Program-made: the position numbers and the translations under genes
Assembly (NCBI RefSeq): GCF_040869045.1
Contig: NC_090319.1
Coordinates: 386,647,601 to 386,711,600, forward strand
Direction of reading: 5' to 3'
Length of the DNA stretch: 64,000 bases
Origin: Eurosta solidaginis
Taxonomy: Eukaryota; Arthropoda; Insecta; Diptera; Tephritidae
The notes under the pieces: model-generated
What the model was told of the DNA's origin: nothing
What the model saw: only the letters and a program-made list of their open reading frames with translations
The model's database searches: none
Shown here: piece by piece, positions 10,770-22,697 of the stretch
How positions within the stretch are numbered: position 1 is the first letter of the stretch
How the letters are laid out: every line of letters starts with the position of its first letter

Positions 10770-11951
10770 CGTTGTTGGCATCTAAAACTGCCTGCCGAAT
10801 GCTCTCCCCCACATAACGCACATTTCGGTACGTTGGAGCAGTTCGCGGCCTTGTGTCCCTCCTGACCGCATTTCCTGCGAAGTTTTGACCTATCTATAGT
10901 CTATTTGCACTTCTGGGCTATATGCCCATAGGCCCAGCACCTATAACAGTATCTCTCCTGTTTCACCTCTCTAATTCGACAAGATACCCATTCTACTCTT
11001 ATTCTTTGCGCCTTTAGAACAACTTTAGCATCATCCGCTGTAAGGCTTACAAGTGCCGATTTTGTACCAGTGTACCCTGTAAAAACTTTTTATGGTAGTT
11101 GAATCAGATCGTTCTATCCTACATTGCTGATGGATCACATCACAAATCTCATCCGGCGTAGTTATTTCATCGAGGTCTCTGAACTGTAGCGTGATCACGT
11201 GAGATTTTGCTGTGACCTTCTCTGACTCCTTTAGCACTGCTTCAATCTCCGCTTGGTACGTGCTTGTTTTTCCCTCTTGGGCTCTTTTAAGCTGCAGCAA
11301 CAAATCTTCTTTTGCCGTTCTTCTAATAGTTTTGAAATCACCCCTAGGGCTTTTAGTTCATCGTAACTCCTCAATTTTCGCAGTATGTCAGCATACGTAG
11401 CAACTCCAGCCTTCGAAATTATGATTGCATCCGGCCTGGCTTTAACCATTTTCTTCCTAATCGCCTTTTTGGGTTTGGCTACCTGCCACTCTCCCGACTT
11501 TTGAGTTGTGGCATCTTCTGTCCTTTCGACCTTTTTCTGGTTCAGTGATGCTTGCGATTTTACTCGCTTGTGACTCTCCTCACACGCCTCACGCCCTTTA
11601 AAAAACTCAAACAGATCATCAATTGATCTCCTAAGCTTGGTCATCTTGTTTTCGATCCCTCCTGAGGCCTGAGAATTTTGAGGATCTTCTGCAGCCTTCT
11701 TAATGAGGTCACTTAATGAAGGAGTGCCTGCTTTACCCTTCTCCTGTCTTGCCCTTGGAGTAACAGCCGGAGAAGCTTCTTTCCTGCCGTTGGCTTCCGC
11801 TCCTTTTGGTTTTGTCCCCGTGTGCGACGAAACATTTTGACCTCCGGCCGATAGACCACGTCCTTATGGGGAGCGAGGTAGCTTCCGTTCCATAAATGGG
11901 TAGAACGTACCTTTCCTATCTTGATTTATATTTTTATTTTGGTTACTCATT
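10770..11951 (-). pseudogene. ORF1 (Gag-like, zinc-knuckle) of the R1-like element
   Basis: A likely start ATG is the minus-strand codon ending at 11951 (MSNQNKNINQDRKG). A Lys/Arg-rich middle part is readable at 11644-11231 and an adjoining frame at 11303-11031. Near the C-terminus three Cys/His modules are visible: CYRCWAYGHIAQKC (10948-10907), a variant CGQEGHKAANC, and CALCGGEHSAGSFRC (about 10850-10780). The protein would bind element RNA. Lesions include a stop in the N-terminal part near 11863, frameshifts near 11300 and 11090, and a stop at 10901-10903 between knuckles one and two. Confidence 0.7.
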
Positions 11952-12701
11952 TATGTGATTGGGTCCCCACTTGGGGCCGCTATCTTAGTCCGGATGTGCA
12001 GTCACCTTGAATGATCCCGTGGTTAGCTATGCGAAGGCAGTGAGGCCACGTAAAGGTAGACGTAGTTCCTTGTGAAAACTGTGTTCAGAGCCAGATCAGC
12101 GTTAATCGGGAGAATCTCAACCGAACCTGCACCACCAACTTAATGGTGACGGACTTCGAACGTACCCCAAGGCCTGCCAATGTTTTAGCGGGACGGAGAC
12201 GAATGTCACATTAGCCGGAAATTCGTTTTGACGGGGTGTCAAGCCGTGTACTAAGATTTCCGAATGTCACACTCGCCAGCCATTAGCAAACATTTCCAAA
12301 TCGTTATTCCAGTATACATTAATTAAGACCTTACTGGGATCAATCTTAATATGCTATCAAATATAAGCTTTCTTAATAATTAAGAATTGAGCTTTTTTCC
12401 TTCCTGAATGTGTATCCCTATCTTGGGTAGGTATTCCCTCGGTGCAGCCTCGATGTGGGTTGTGGATGCTTAAATTACGGTCGGCATCTACTCGCCCCGT
12501 CACTGGGTGTTCACAGGGTGCATGAGGCCTTTTAAGCCAAACCTTCCTCGCCAGCCGCTCTTGGTCAGGGGCTGGTTATTTGAATATTCGCAGCTAACCT
12601 AAATTAATAGGCCGTTCACTGTTTGCCGGCAGCGACCCCTTTGGCCTGAGCTCAGCCCAACCGGCAGCACTTTTCCTCATTCAGGGTATAGCAAAACAGA
12701 A
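11952..12701. other. Gene-less stretch, probable 5' untranslated region of the R1-like element plus unidentified repeat
   Basis: I see no coding sequence. The segment is less AT-rich than its surroundings and carries stops in every frame. It lies directly upstream of ORF1, so part of it is probably that element's 5' region; the boundary is not visible. Confidence 0.4.
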
Positions 12702-13075
12702 ACAAGGTTAGGTTAGGTTATGAGGGCGTGCGTGAGTGTTACCCACACTTCCACTCGGAGACATTTTTGTACAGTGTGAGTGCCCTCAGTATGTACAGGG
12801 TGGCGGCAAATTCGTTTAGCCCCAATACCTCCAGTGGTCCTCAAAAAACCACTTGCTTTCCCTGATGAACACAAGAAGAAGCTAGACGTCCACCTGAGCG
12901 TGAGCCTAGAAATCTGAGCATTCTTCTTTGAAGCGCCGGGCATTGGCAGAGAAAATGGTAGATCGACTCCTCTTCCAGCTCATCCTTACAGCTTCTGCAG
13001 AGGGAGCTTATTGGTATTCACCACCATCGTAGCATTGGTGCGATAGCACACTGACCTGTGATGATACCCGTAAAA
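12702..13075 (-). pseudogene. 3' fragment of a LOA/I-group non-LTR element with AACCT tail
   Basis: On the minus strand a degenerate TGQCAI segment precedes a CRSCKDELEEESIYHFLCQC zinc motif followed by PAL. This is the LTGHC...CRxC...HxxCxCPAL C-terminal module of LOA-like ORF2 proteins, and the same module occurs at 56300-56590. The frame then shifts at a T run near 12846. The element ends at 12702-12720, where the plus strand reads aacaaggttaggttaggtt, i.e. an AACCT-repeat 3' tail. Only the last ~370 bp survive. Confidence 0.7.
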
Positions 13076-13099
13076 TGGCTCCTGAAGCATTGAAAATTG

Positions 13100-13841
13100 C
13101 TTAGACAAAAAAGGGGCGGTGCCACACCCATTTAAAAAATTTTAGTTTTTGTTCAATTTATTGTTATAATTCAATTTAGAAAGTAAAATTCTCTTGATAC
13201 AAAGCTCTTTTTCGCTAAGATATAGCTTATTATTTTCGTTTAAGACCCTTTTAAAAATCTTTTATATAAAAGTGGGCGTGGTCCTAAACCGATTTCGTTA
13301 ATTTTTCTTCAAAGCATTCCTTATAGTAAAGGCAACCTCTCTGCCGAATTTTGTTACGATAGGTTTAACGATTTTTGATTAAAATAATATTTGGAAAATT
13401 GATTTTATGGCACTGCCCACAATTGATTTTGTCACAAATGGGCGGTGCCACGCCCATTTAAAAAAAATTTTTCAAATTTTTATCAAGTCTCGATATATGT
13501 CCACACGTTAAATTTCAACATTCCGGGTGTATTATTTACTAAATAATCAGTTTTTTTGTGTTTTCCAAAATGTTATATATATAAAAAGTGGGCGTGGTTA
13601 TCATCCGATTTCGCTCGCTTTCAATACCAATCTATTCTGGGACCAGATAAGCTCGCGTACCAAATTTGGTGAAGATATTAATATTTACTCAAGATATCGT
13701 GTTAACGGACGGACAAATATTTTTCGATACTGATGATTTTGATATATGGAAGACTATATCTATCTCGATTCATTTATACCTGTACCACCAACCGTTATCC
13801 AATCAAAGTTATAATACCCTGTGTACAAGTACAGCTGGGTA
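13100..13841 (+). mobile_element. Family H element, subtype without central tandem repeats (5' truncated)
   Basis: A non-coding repeat carries spaced GTGGGCGTGG and GGGCGGTGCCACGCCC boxes, a CCGATTTCG block after several boxes, and the standard 3' end: GTTAACGGACGGAC, then ATATGGAAG, then TATATCTATCTCG. The 3' hairpin here is TGTAC-AA-GTACA (13822-13833) followed by GCTGGGTA. Its 5' half is missing. The same subtype, reversed and more complete, is at 18297-23371. Confidence 0.7.
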
Positions 13842-14301
13842 CCAAACCAAATACAGAATTTAACAAGTCAGGAAGGCTAATTTCGGGTGTAACCGAACAT
13901 TACATACTCAGCTGAGACCTTTGGCGAAAAATAAGGGAAAATCACTATTTAGTAAAATAAACCTAGGGTAACCCTGGAATGTGCTTGTATGACATGGGTT
14001 TCAAATGGAAGGTATTAAAGAGTATTTTAAAAAGGAGTGCTCCATAGTTCTATAGTTGGACGCAATTTCAGGATATCGCCATAAAGGTAGACCAGGGGTG
14101 ACTCTAGAATGTGTTTGTACGATATGGGTATCAAATGAAAGGTGTTAATGAGTATTTTAAAAGCGAGTGGGCCTTATTTCTATAGGTGGACGCCTTTTCG
14201 AGATATCCCCATAAATGTGGACCAGGGGTGACTCTAGAATGCGTTTGTACGATATGGGTATCAAATTATAGGTATTAATGAGGGTTTTAAAAGAGAGTGG
14301 C

Positions 14302-16337
14302 CCACAGTGGGATATATCATCAACCTAGCTGATATAAAGTCACGGTTGGAATAAATAATTAATTTTTCTAGCTCTATTCGCCAATTAACGCTTTTACATA
14401 AAAATAAATATATTATTTGTAAACATTTATTATTATTTCACCACTTTTTAAGTTTTCATTGAGCTAAATAAATTTAAATTAAGAAAGGTTATATCGAAGT
14501 TAAAAAAATTCATTAGAGAAAATGTATTATCGTAGAGAAAAGCATATTTTTGTATGTAGTAATAAGTAATTGCAATAAACTTAAATAAATGTAATCAAAA
14601 TCAAAAAAATCTAAGTCGATAACGTTAAGTTAATCGCTGAAACTTGAGTCGAACTCTTCATCTAGGTCTGAGATGTCGGAACCTTCATCAAAATTTGATT
14701 CTGATTCTTCTTTGTCGAATGCCTCATTTGCCTCAAATACATACAAGTTCTTTTCTGAAATAGAGTATATTATGGGTTCGCGAAAAAACACAAATATTGA
14801 ATAAATCTGTCATTGTATATTTATTGTTATAATGTTTTGCCTGTAGCTCTTAAAATCTTTATCTCTATTCTCCAGTGCGTCCTCTGAGAGCTTTCCTGTT
14901 GGAAGTAATGCTTTATTAATAATATCTGCCCCATGAATCAAAATTTTGTGAATGCTCGATGGCATGTAATACCATGGGTACAAATCTACAAAAATTTTTG
15001 TGGTCAAAATGGCATACTTTCGAAATGCTTCGGGCTCGACGGCGAATCCACATTACATTGTTTGAAGTATGAAAGCAAATCGCTTAATTACATTTTCGTC
15101 AATTCCCGTTATTTCCCCAGCATTTGAAGGGCATTGGAAAAACGTCTGGCTGTGTTGCCATCATTGGTCGTCCCAAAACCTTGTTTTGGTAGATCTACTA
15201 ATAACCCCATGTCTTCTTTAAATCTTTTTTTTTTCTCTCTTCAACTATCTTTTTTTCCGTTCCTTCAAGAGTTCACCAACGCTTTCAGGTGGACTTCCGC
15301 TGACAGATCAGTTATAAGAATGGATTCTTTTGGAGGATAGCATGCAATTTTTTTCTTTTCTAAGGAATTAATATGCTGGGTAAATGGCAGCATAACTTTA
15401 TTAGCCCCAGATCGTATTTCTAAATTCGTTTTAACTGTAAACTTTCGATCTATGTATAGAGCTACTGCCTCTTCTGGAGTATATTTAACTATCACTGAGA
15501 CTGGACGAGTAAGGGCATGTTATATTTTAGTTGCGTCTGCATTTTTGGTGATGGCTTCTACCATTAATGGTGCATCCCGCTGACCTGATAACCTCAAGCT
15601 AGAAGCTGTTGTAAAATCCAACTCTTATTTTGAATAGTTTCTTATCAAATATGATAACTTTTTCCTTTTGGACTGATGACTAGTCTCCGAAAAAGATATC
15701 ACTGGTAATCCCTTCTTCTTTAAAATATGTCTGCAACTTTTCCACTCACAAATTCTGTAACGGCTTTTTTATTGGAGTCAACTTTGAGCTGTAATTTTTT
15801 TCTTTTGCGTTATTTTGCTTATACCGAATTTGGAAAGTTCGTCCTTTGAAATTGCCATATTTCCTGAAAACAAAGTATTACATGAAAACCTGCATTTTCC
15901 TGCAGCTAAAGTTGTACTATTTTAGTTATACGAATGATAGCAAACAAGTTTAGACAAAAATTAAAGCGGATAAACGCGGATAACGAGATTGCTGGTCTTA
16001 TGAATTCAAAATTTTTAAAAAATTTTACTTAATTTAACATTATCCCACTATAACATGAAAAACTAATTCCTGTTCAATTAAAATCACAAAAATGTATATT
16101 TATTAAAATTAGCATACCTCAGAAAATAAAAACAATATAATATTTCAGCAATTGAAGTATAACTCACAGCACGCCAGCAATTTAAACTTTCACATTCAAT
16201 GGCAGAAACTCGAGTTAAAACTTTTTCTCAATTGATATGCTTTCAAATAAAGCTCCGTTAGTCGATTCAACTTTTGAAATTCCATGATATACTTTTTTTA
16301 ATTAATATTTTCTAGAACATGAAAATAATACACTGTG
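14302..16337 (-). mobile_element. ~2.0 kb DNA transposon inserted in the family H element
   Basis: The insertion is delimited by CACAGTG at 14303-14309 and its inverse CACTGTG at 16331-16337. Uninterrupted copies at 31620 and 49810 show that the flanks were contiguous. TGGC flanks both sides (14298-14301 and 16338-16341), with one extra C on the left, suggesting a 4-bp target duplication. A broken protein-coding region lies inside. CAC-type ends with a short duplication are compatible with the CMC group (for example Chapaev), but this is inference. Confidence 0.65.
14632..15859 (-). pseudogene. Transposase-like protein of unplaced family, degenerate
   Basis: Reading from MAISKDELSKFG near 15859, broken frames give DFTTAS-LRLSGQRDAPLMVE, then VSVIVKYTPEEAVALYIDRK and KESILITDLSAEVHLKALVN (15495-15265), then GFGTTNDGNTARRFF and TGIDENVIKRFAFILQ. 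The last clear block is IFVDLYPWYYMPSSIHKILI with LPTGKLSEDALENRDKDFKS (15007-14810), followed by a Glu/Asp/Ser-rich tail ending at 14632. I recall similar multicopy proteins in arthropods but cannot name the family. Being inside the CACAGTG-ended element makes transposase the likely role. There are at least six frameshifts or stops. Confidence 0.5.
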
Positions 16338-17645
16338 TGGCTATTAGGTTTATATGTGAAGGCGTTTTCGAGATATCGACCAAAATGTGGACCAGGGTGA
16401 CCCAGAACATCATCTGTCGGGTACCGCTAATTTATTTATATATGTAGTACCACGAACAGTATTCCTGCCAGGATTCCAAGGGCTTTTGATTTCGCCCTGC
16501 AGAACGTTTTCATTTTCTCTACTTAATACGGTAGGTGTCACACCCATTTTACAAAGTTTTTTCTAATGTTATATTTTGCGTCAATAAACCAATCCAATTA
16601 CCATGTTTCATCCCTTTTTTCATATTTGGTATAGAATTATAGCATTTTTTTTTATTTTTCGTAATTTTCGATATCGATGTCGGATTTCGGCCATTTTTTA
16701 TACCAAGATAAAGCGAGTTCAGATAAGTACTTGGATATATATATCGATTTTTGCTCAAGTTATTGTGTTAACGGCTGAGCGGGAGGACAGACGGTGGACT
16801 GTGTATAAAAACTGGGCGTGGCTTCAACCGATTTCGCCCATTTTCACAGAAAACAGTTATCGTCATAGAGTCAATGCCGCTACCAAATTTAACAAGGATT
16901 GGTCATTTTTTGTTCGACTAATGGCATTAAAAGCATTCTAGAGAAATTAAATGAAAAAGGGCGGAGCCCACGCCCATTTTGAAATTTTCTTTTATTTTTG
17001 TCTTTTGTTGCACCATATCATTACTGGGGTTGAATGTTAACATAATTTACATATATATACTGTACAGATATTAAATTTTTTGTTAAAATTTTACTTTAAA
17101 AATTTTTTTTTTAAAAGTGGGCGTGTTCGTCATCCGATTTTGCTAATTTTTATTGAGCACACATATAGTAATAGGAGTAACGTTCGTGCCACATTTCATC
17201 ATGATATCTTCAAATTACAGCTTGGAAAACTTTTAAATTACCTTCTTTTAAAAGTGGGCGGTGCCACGCCCATTGTCCAAAATTTTCTATTCTGCGTCAT
17301 AAGGTCAACCCACCTACTAAGTTGCATCGATTTATCCGTCTTTGGTAATGAATTACGTATCGCACTTTTTCAGTTTTTCGAAATTTTCGATATCGAAAAA
17401 GTGGGCGTGGTTATGGTCCAATTTCGTTCATTTTAAATAGCGATGAGTGCCCAGGAACCTACATACCAAATTTCATCAACATACCTCAAAATTTACTAAA
17501 GTTATCGTGTTAACGGACAGACGGACGGTGATGATTTTGATATATGGAAGTCTATATCTATCTCGCTTTCTTTATACCTGTACAACTAACCGTTATCCAA
17601 TCAAAGTTAATATACTCTGTGTGCAAAGCACGCTGAGTATAATTA

Positions 17646-18296
17646 GCAACACGCAATGACTACTGAATCTGTGTATTTGGGCGATGTTGAAAGTAGCAGC
17701 AAAAACAATGCAAGGCAAATTTGTTTAGTAAATATGACTTGATAGCAGAGTGAACCAGCAAAGTGATAACATTCCATAGAAGAACAATGAACTACTGGAC
17801 GATCAGTAACATCAATCACATGTAGTAAATTACATCAAGTATCTGTGAACAGTAGCAGTGCCGCACATATCATTCGCTTGCTTCATAATTCACCACAAAT
17901 AGAGGACGCTCAGGGACTAATCCCGCGATGCAAGGAACAAGTCGCTGTTGTGTCCTTTCTTTGATTTTACTTTACTTGCTACACATCAATACAAAATACT
18001 AATGTTAATATTTTTGGCTAAAAACTTCTATCCAAATATATGCGTAAAAGCTCGAAAAACAATTCATTTAAAACTTTAGAACCTGGTCAAATGAGGATAT
18101 TTCATTGAAAAATGTTTTCCGTCACCCGGACTTGGTTCCGGATTAGGTCTCGGGGCCGAAATCGGTTCCAATTTCGAATTTGGTTCCGATTCGGTACAGT
18201 TTGCGATTTTGATCGGGTTTCGGCCGTTTTCGGTGCCAGTTTTAGTCCGGTTATTGTTTAGATTCCTTTTCGGTTTAAAATTCTGGACTTGTAATG
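17646..18296. other. Gene-less stretch with degenerate GGTTCC repeat at its right end
   Basis: Positions 17646-18110 hold nothing I recognise. From about 18120 to 18260 a degenerate TTCGGTTCCGG-type short repeat is visible. Matching material resumes at 23410-23560, on the other side of the inserted family H elements. Confidence 0.5.
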
Positions 18297-18709
18297 CTCA
18301 ACGTGCTTTGCAAACAGAGTATATTAACTTTGATTGAATAACAGTTGGTTGTACAGGTATAAACGAATTGAGATAGATATAGACTTCCAAATATCAAAAT
18401 CATCAGCGTCGAAAAAAAATTTGATTGAGCCATGTTCGTCCGTCCGTCTGTCCGTTAACACTATCACTTGAGTAATTATTGAGACTTGGAATAGATTGGT
18501 ATTGAAAATGAGCGAAATCGGATGATAACCACGCCCACTTTTTATATATATAACATTTTGGAAAACACAAAGAACCTGATTATTTAGTAAATAATACACC
18601 TAGAAAGTTGAAATTTGATGTGTGGACTGATATTGAGGATTTTGATAAAAATTTGAAAAAAGCTTTTAAAATGGGCGGGGCACAACCCACTTGTGATAAA
18701 ATCAATTTT

Positions 18710-21700
18710 AACAAGTAAGGAAGGTTAAGTTCGGGTGTAACCGAACATTACATACTCAGTTGAGAGCTATGGTGACTACATTAGGGAAAATAACCATGTA
18801 GGAAAATGAACCGAGGGAAACCCTGGAATGTGTTTGTATGACATGTGTATCAAATGAAAGGCATTAAAGAGTATTTTATGAAGGAGTGGGCCATAGTTCT
18901 ATAGGTGGACGCCATTTAGGGATATTGCCATAAAGGTGGATCAGGGTTGACTCTAGAATTTGTTTGTACAATATGGGAATCAAATGAAAGGTGTTAAAGA
19001 GTATTTTATGAAGGAGTGGGCCATAGTTCTATAGGTGGACGCCATTTAGGGATATAGCCATAAAGGTGGATCAGGGTTGACTCTAGAATGCGTTTGTACG
19101 ATATGGGTATCAAATGAAAGATGTTAATGAGTATTTTAAAAGGGAGTAATCCTTAGTTCCATAGGTGGACGCCGTTTCGAGATATCGCCATAAAGGTGGA
19201 CCAGGGGTGACCCTACAATTTGTTTGTACAATATGGGTATCCAAAGAAAGGTGTTAATGAGTATTTTAAAAGGGAGTGATGCTTAGTTCCACAGGTAGAC
19301 GCCGTTTCGAGATATCGCCATCAAGGTGGACCAGGTGTGACCGTAGAATGCGTTTGTACAATATGGGTATCAAACGAAAGATGTTAATGAGTATTTTAAA
19401 AGGGAGTAATCCTTAGTTCCATAGGTGGACGCCGTTTCGAGATATCGCCACAAAGGTGGACCAGGGGTGACCCTAGAATTTGTTTGTATAAGGTGTTAAT
19501 GAGTATTTTAAAAGGGAGTGATGCTTAGTTCCACAGGTGGACGCCGTTTCGAGATATCGCCATCAAGGTGGACCAGGTGTGATCGTAGAATGCGTTTGTA
19601 CAATATGGGTATCAAACGAAAGATGTTAATGAGTATTTTAAAAGGGAGTAATCCTTAGTTCCATAGGTGGACGCCGTTTCGAGATATCGCCACAAAGGTG
19701 GACCAGGGGTGACCCTAGAATTTGTTTGTACGATATGGGTATCAAATTAAAGGTATTAAGGAGGGTTTTAAAAGGGAGTGGTGGTAGTTGTATAGGTGGT
19801 CGCCTTTTCGAAATATCGCCATAAAGGTGGACCAGGGGTGACTCTAGAATGCGTTTGTACGATATGGGTATCAAATGAAAGGTATTAAGGAGGGTTTTAA
19901 AAGGGAGTGGTGGTAGTTGTATAGGTGGTCGCCTTTTCGAGATATCGCCATAAAGGTGGACCAGGGGTGACTCCAGAATGCGTTTGTACGATATGGGTAT
20001 CAAATGAAAGGTGTTAATGAGTATTTTAAAAGGGAGTAATCCTTAGTTCCATAGGTGGACGCCGTTTCGAGATATCGCCACAAAGGTGGACCAGGGGTGA
20101 CCCTAGAATTTGTTTGTATAAGGTGTTAATGAGTATTTTAAAAGGGAGTGATGCTTAGTTCCACAGGTGGACGCCGTTTCGAGATATCGCCATCAAGGTG
20201 GACCAGGTGTGACCCTAGAATGCGTTTGTACAATATGGGTATCAAACGAAAGATGTTAATAAGTATTTTAAAAGGGAGTAATCCTTAGTTCCATAGGTGG
20301 ACGCCGTTTCGAGATATCGCCATAAAGGTGGACCAGGGGTGACCCTAGAATTTGTTTGCACAATATGGGTATCAAAAGAAAGGTGTTAATGAGTATTTTA
20401 AAAGGGAGTGATGCTTAGTTCCACAGGTGGACGCCGTTTCGAGATATCGCCATAAAGGTGGACCAGGTGTGACCCTAGAATTTGTTTGTACGATATGGGT
20501 ATCAAATTAAAGGTATTAATGAGGGTTTTAAAAGGGAGTGGTGGTAGTTGTATAGGTGGTCGCCTTTTCGAGATATCGCCATAAAGGTGGACTAGGGGTG
20601 ACTCTAGAATGCGTTTGTACGATATGGGTATCAAATGAAAGGTGTTAATGAGTATTTTAAAATGGAGTAATCCTTAGTTCCATAGGTGGACGCCGTTTCG
20701 AGATATCGCCACAAAGGTGGACCTGGGGTGACCCTAGAATTTGTTTGTACAATATGGGCATCAAACGAATGGTGTTAATGAGTATTTTAAAAGGGAGTGG
20801 GCTTTAGTTCTATAGGTGGACGCCGTTTCGAAATATCGCCATAAAGGTGGACCAGGGGTGACTCTAGAATGTGTTTGTACGATATGGGTATCAAATTAAA
20901 GGTATTAATGAGGGTTTTAAAAGGGAGTGGTGGTTGTTGTATAGGTGGTCGCCTTTTCGAGATATCGCCATAAAGGTGGACCAGGGGTGACTCTAGAATG
21001 CGTTTGTACGATATGGGTATCAAATAAAAGGTGTTAATGAATATTTTAAAAGCGAGTAGTCCTTAGTTCCATAGGTGGACGCCGTTTCGAGATATCGCCA
21101 TAAAGGTGGACCAGGGGTGACCCTAGAATTTGTTTGTACAATATGGGCATCAAACAAAAGGTGTTAATGAGTATTTTAAAAGGGAGTGGGCCTTAGTTCT
21201 ATAGGTGGACGCTGTTTCGAAATATCGCCATAAAGGTGGACCAGGGGTGACTCTAGAATGTGTTTGTACGATATGGGTATCAAATTAAAGGTATTAATGA
21301 GAGTTTTAAAAGGGAGTGGTGGTAGTTGTATATGTGAAGGCGTTTTCCAGATATCGACCAAAATCTGGACCAGGGTGACCCAGAACATCATCTGTTGGAT
21401 ACCGCAAATTTATTTATATATATAATACCTGCCAAGATTTTAAGGGTTTTTTATTTCGCCCTGCAGAACTTTTTCATTTTCTTCTACTTAATATGGTAGG
21501 TGTCACAACCATTTTATAAAGTTTTTTCTAAAGTTATAATTCGCGTCAATAAACCAATCCAATTACCTCACCATGTTTCATCCCTTTTTTCGTATTTTGT
21601 ATAGAATTATGGCATTTTTTTCATTTTTCGTAATTTTCGATATCGAAAAAGTGGGCGTGGTCATTGTCGGATTTCGTTCAATTTTCATACCAAGTTAAAG

Positions 21701-22697
21701 TGAGTTCAAGTAAGTACGTGAACTAAGTTCATTAAAGATATGTCGATTTTTGCTCAAGCTATCGTGTTAACGGCCATGCGGAAGGACAGACGAACGACTG
21801 TGTATAAAAACTGGGCGTGGCATCAACCGATTTCGCCCGTTTTCACAGAAAACAGTTAACATCATAAAATCTATGCCCCTATCAAATTTCAAAAGGATTG
21901 GTTAATTTTTGTTCGACTTATGGCGTTAAAAGTATCCTAGACAAATTAAATGAAAAAGGGCGGAGCCACGCCCATTTTGAAATTTTCTTTTATTTTTGTA
22001 TTTTGTTGCACCATATCATTACTGGAGTTGAATGTTGACATAATTTACTTATATACTGTAAAGATATAAAATTTTTTGTTAAAATTTTACTTTAAAAAAT
22101 TTTTTTTTTTTTAAAGTGGGCGTGGTCCTTCTCCGATTTTGCTAATTTTTATTAGGCGTACATACAGTAATACGAGTAATGTCCCTGCCAAATTTCATCA
22201 TGATATCTTCAACGACTGACAAATTACAGCTTGCAAAAGTTTTAAATTACCTTCTTTTAAAAGTGGGCGGTGCCACGCCCATTGTCCAAAATTTTACTAA
22301 TTTTCTATTCTGCGTCATAAATTCAACTCATCTACCAAGTTTCGTCGCTTTATCTGTCTTTGGTAATGAATTATCGCACTTTTTCGGTTTTTCGAAATTT
22401 TCGATATCGAAAAAGTGGGCGTGGTTATAGTCCGATATCGTTCATTTTAAATAGCGATCTGAGATGAGTGCTCAGGAACCTACATATCAAATTTCATCAA
22501 GATACCTCAAAATTTACTCAAGTTATCGTGTTAACGGACGGACGGACGGACGGACATGGCTCAATCAAATTTTTTTTCGATCCTGATTATTTTGATATAT
22601 GGAAGTCTATATCTATCTCGATTCCTTTATATATGTACAACCAACCGTTATCCATTCAAACTTAATATACTCTGTGAGCTCTGCTCAACTGAGTATA
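18710..22697 (+). mobile_element. Complete family H element with long central array
   Basis: It starts AACAAGTAAGGAAGG with TTCGGGTGTAACCGAA and ATACTCAGTTGAG, and ends TGAGC-TCT-GCTCA (22675-22687) and ACTGAGTATAA. The left half is a ~129-130-bp tandem array. The right half (21490-22690) has GC boxes near 21496, 21651, 21811, 21957, 22116, 22263 and 22415, about 150 bp apart. A short (GGAC)n run sits at about 22536-22555. The 13-bp ATACTCAGTTGAG near the 5' end recurs inverted at the 3' end. There is no coding capacity. Confidence 0.8.
18830..21350 (+). repeat. Central tandem array, ~129-130 bp monomer, about 20 copies
   Basis: Each monomer contains TCTAGAATG(T/C)GTTTGTACG, ATATGGGTATCAAA, GAGTATTTTAAAAGGGAGT, TATAGGTGGACGCC and TTTCGAGATATCGCC. 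Successive starts at 19081, 19211, 19341 and 19471 give a 130-bp period. Two monomer classes alternate. An 18-bp deletion after TTTGTTTGTATA occurs identically at about 19490 and 20120, exactly 630 bp apart. Confidence 0.9.

Larger units (their letters stand above)
7836..11951 (-). mobile_element. R1-like non-LTR retrotransposon, decayed
   Basis: Two coding regions in the order of an R1/I-group element run right to left: ORF1 with zinc knuckles (about 11951-10770), then ORF2 with an apurinic-like endonuclease and RT (about 10726-7836). There is no RNase H domain after the RT, which fits R1 rather than the I or LOA clades. Several frameshifts and stops interrupt both ORFs. The R1 call rests on domain order and remembered RT features; the clade needs a tree. 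Confidence 0.75.
13862..17645 (+). mobile_element. Family H element with central tandem repeats, split by a DNA transposon
   Basis: It begins AACAAGTCAGGAAGG, then the conserved hairpin TTCGGGTGTAACCGAA and ATACTCAGCTGAG. About three ~129-bp central repeats follow (13960-14301). After the inserted element (14302-16337) the unit resumes with TATATGTGAAGGCG and the GC-box half, ending in a GTGC-AAA-GCAC hairpin (17621-17631) and CTGAGTATAA. There is no protein. The architecture recalls Helitron-derived DINE-TR1 elements of flies as I remember them. Confidence 0.75.

Noticed and set aside
12702..12720. True telomere sequence (TTAGG)n
   Set aside because: Only about three units, internal, and part of a retrotransposon 3' tail that recurs at 56202.
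18830..21350. CRISPR-like appearance of regular repeats
   Set aside because: The repeats are contiguous ~129-bp monomers with no unique spacers, and the DNA is eukaryotic.
19638..21391. Repeated minus-strand frames with ISYKRILESPLVHLYGDISK
   Set aside because: They are translations of the ~129-bp tandem monomer, end at random repeat variants and have no independent support.
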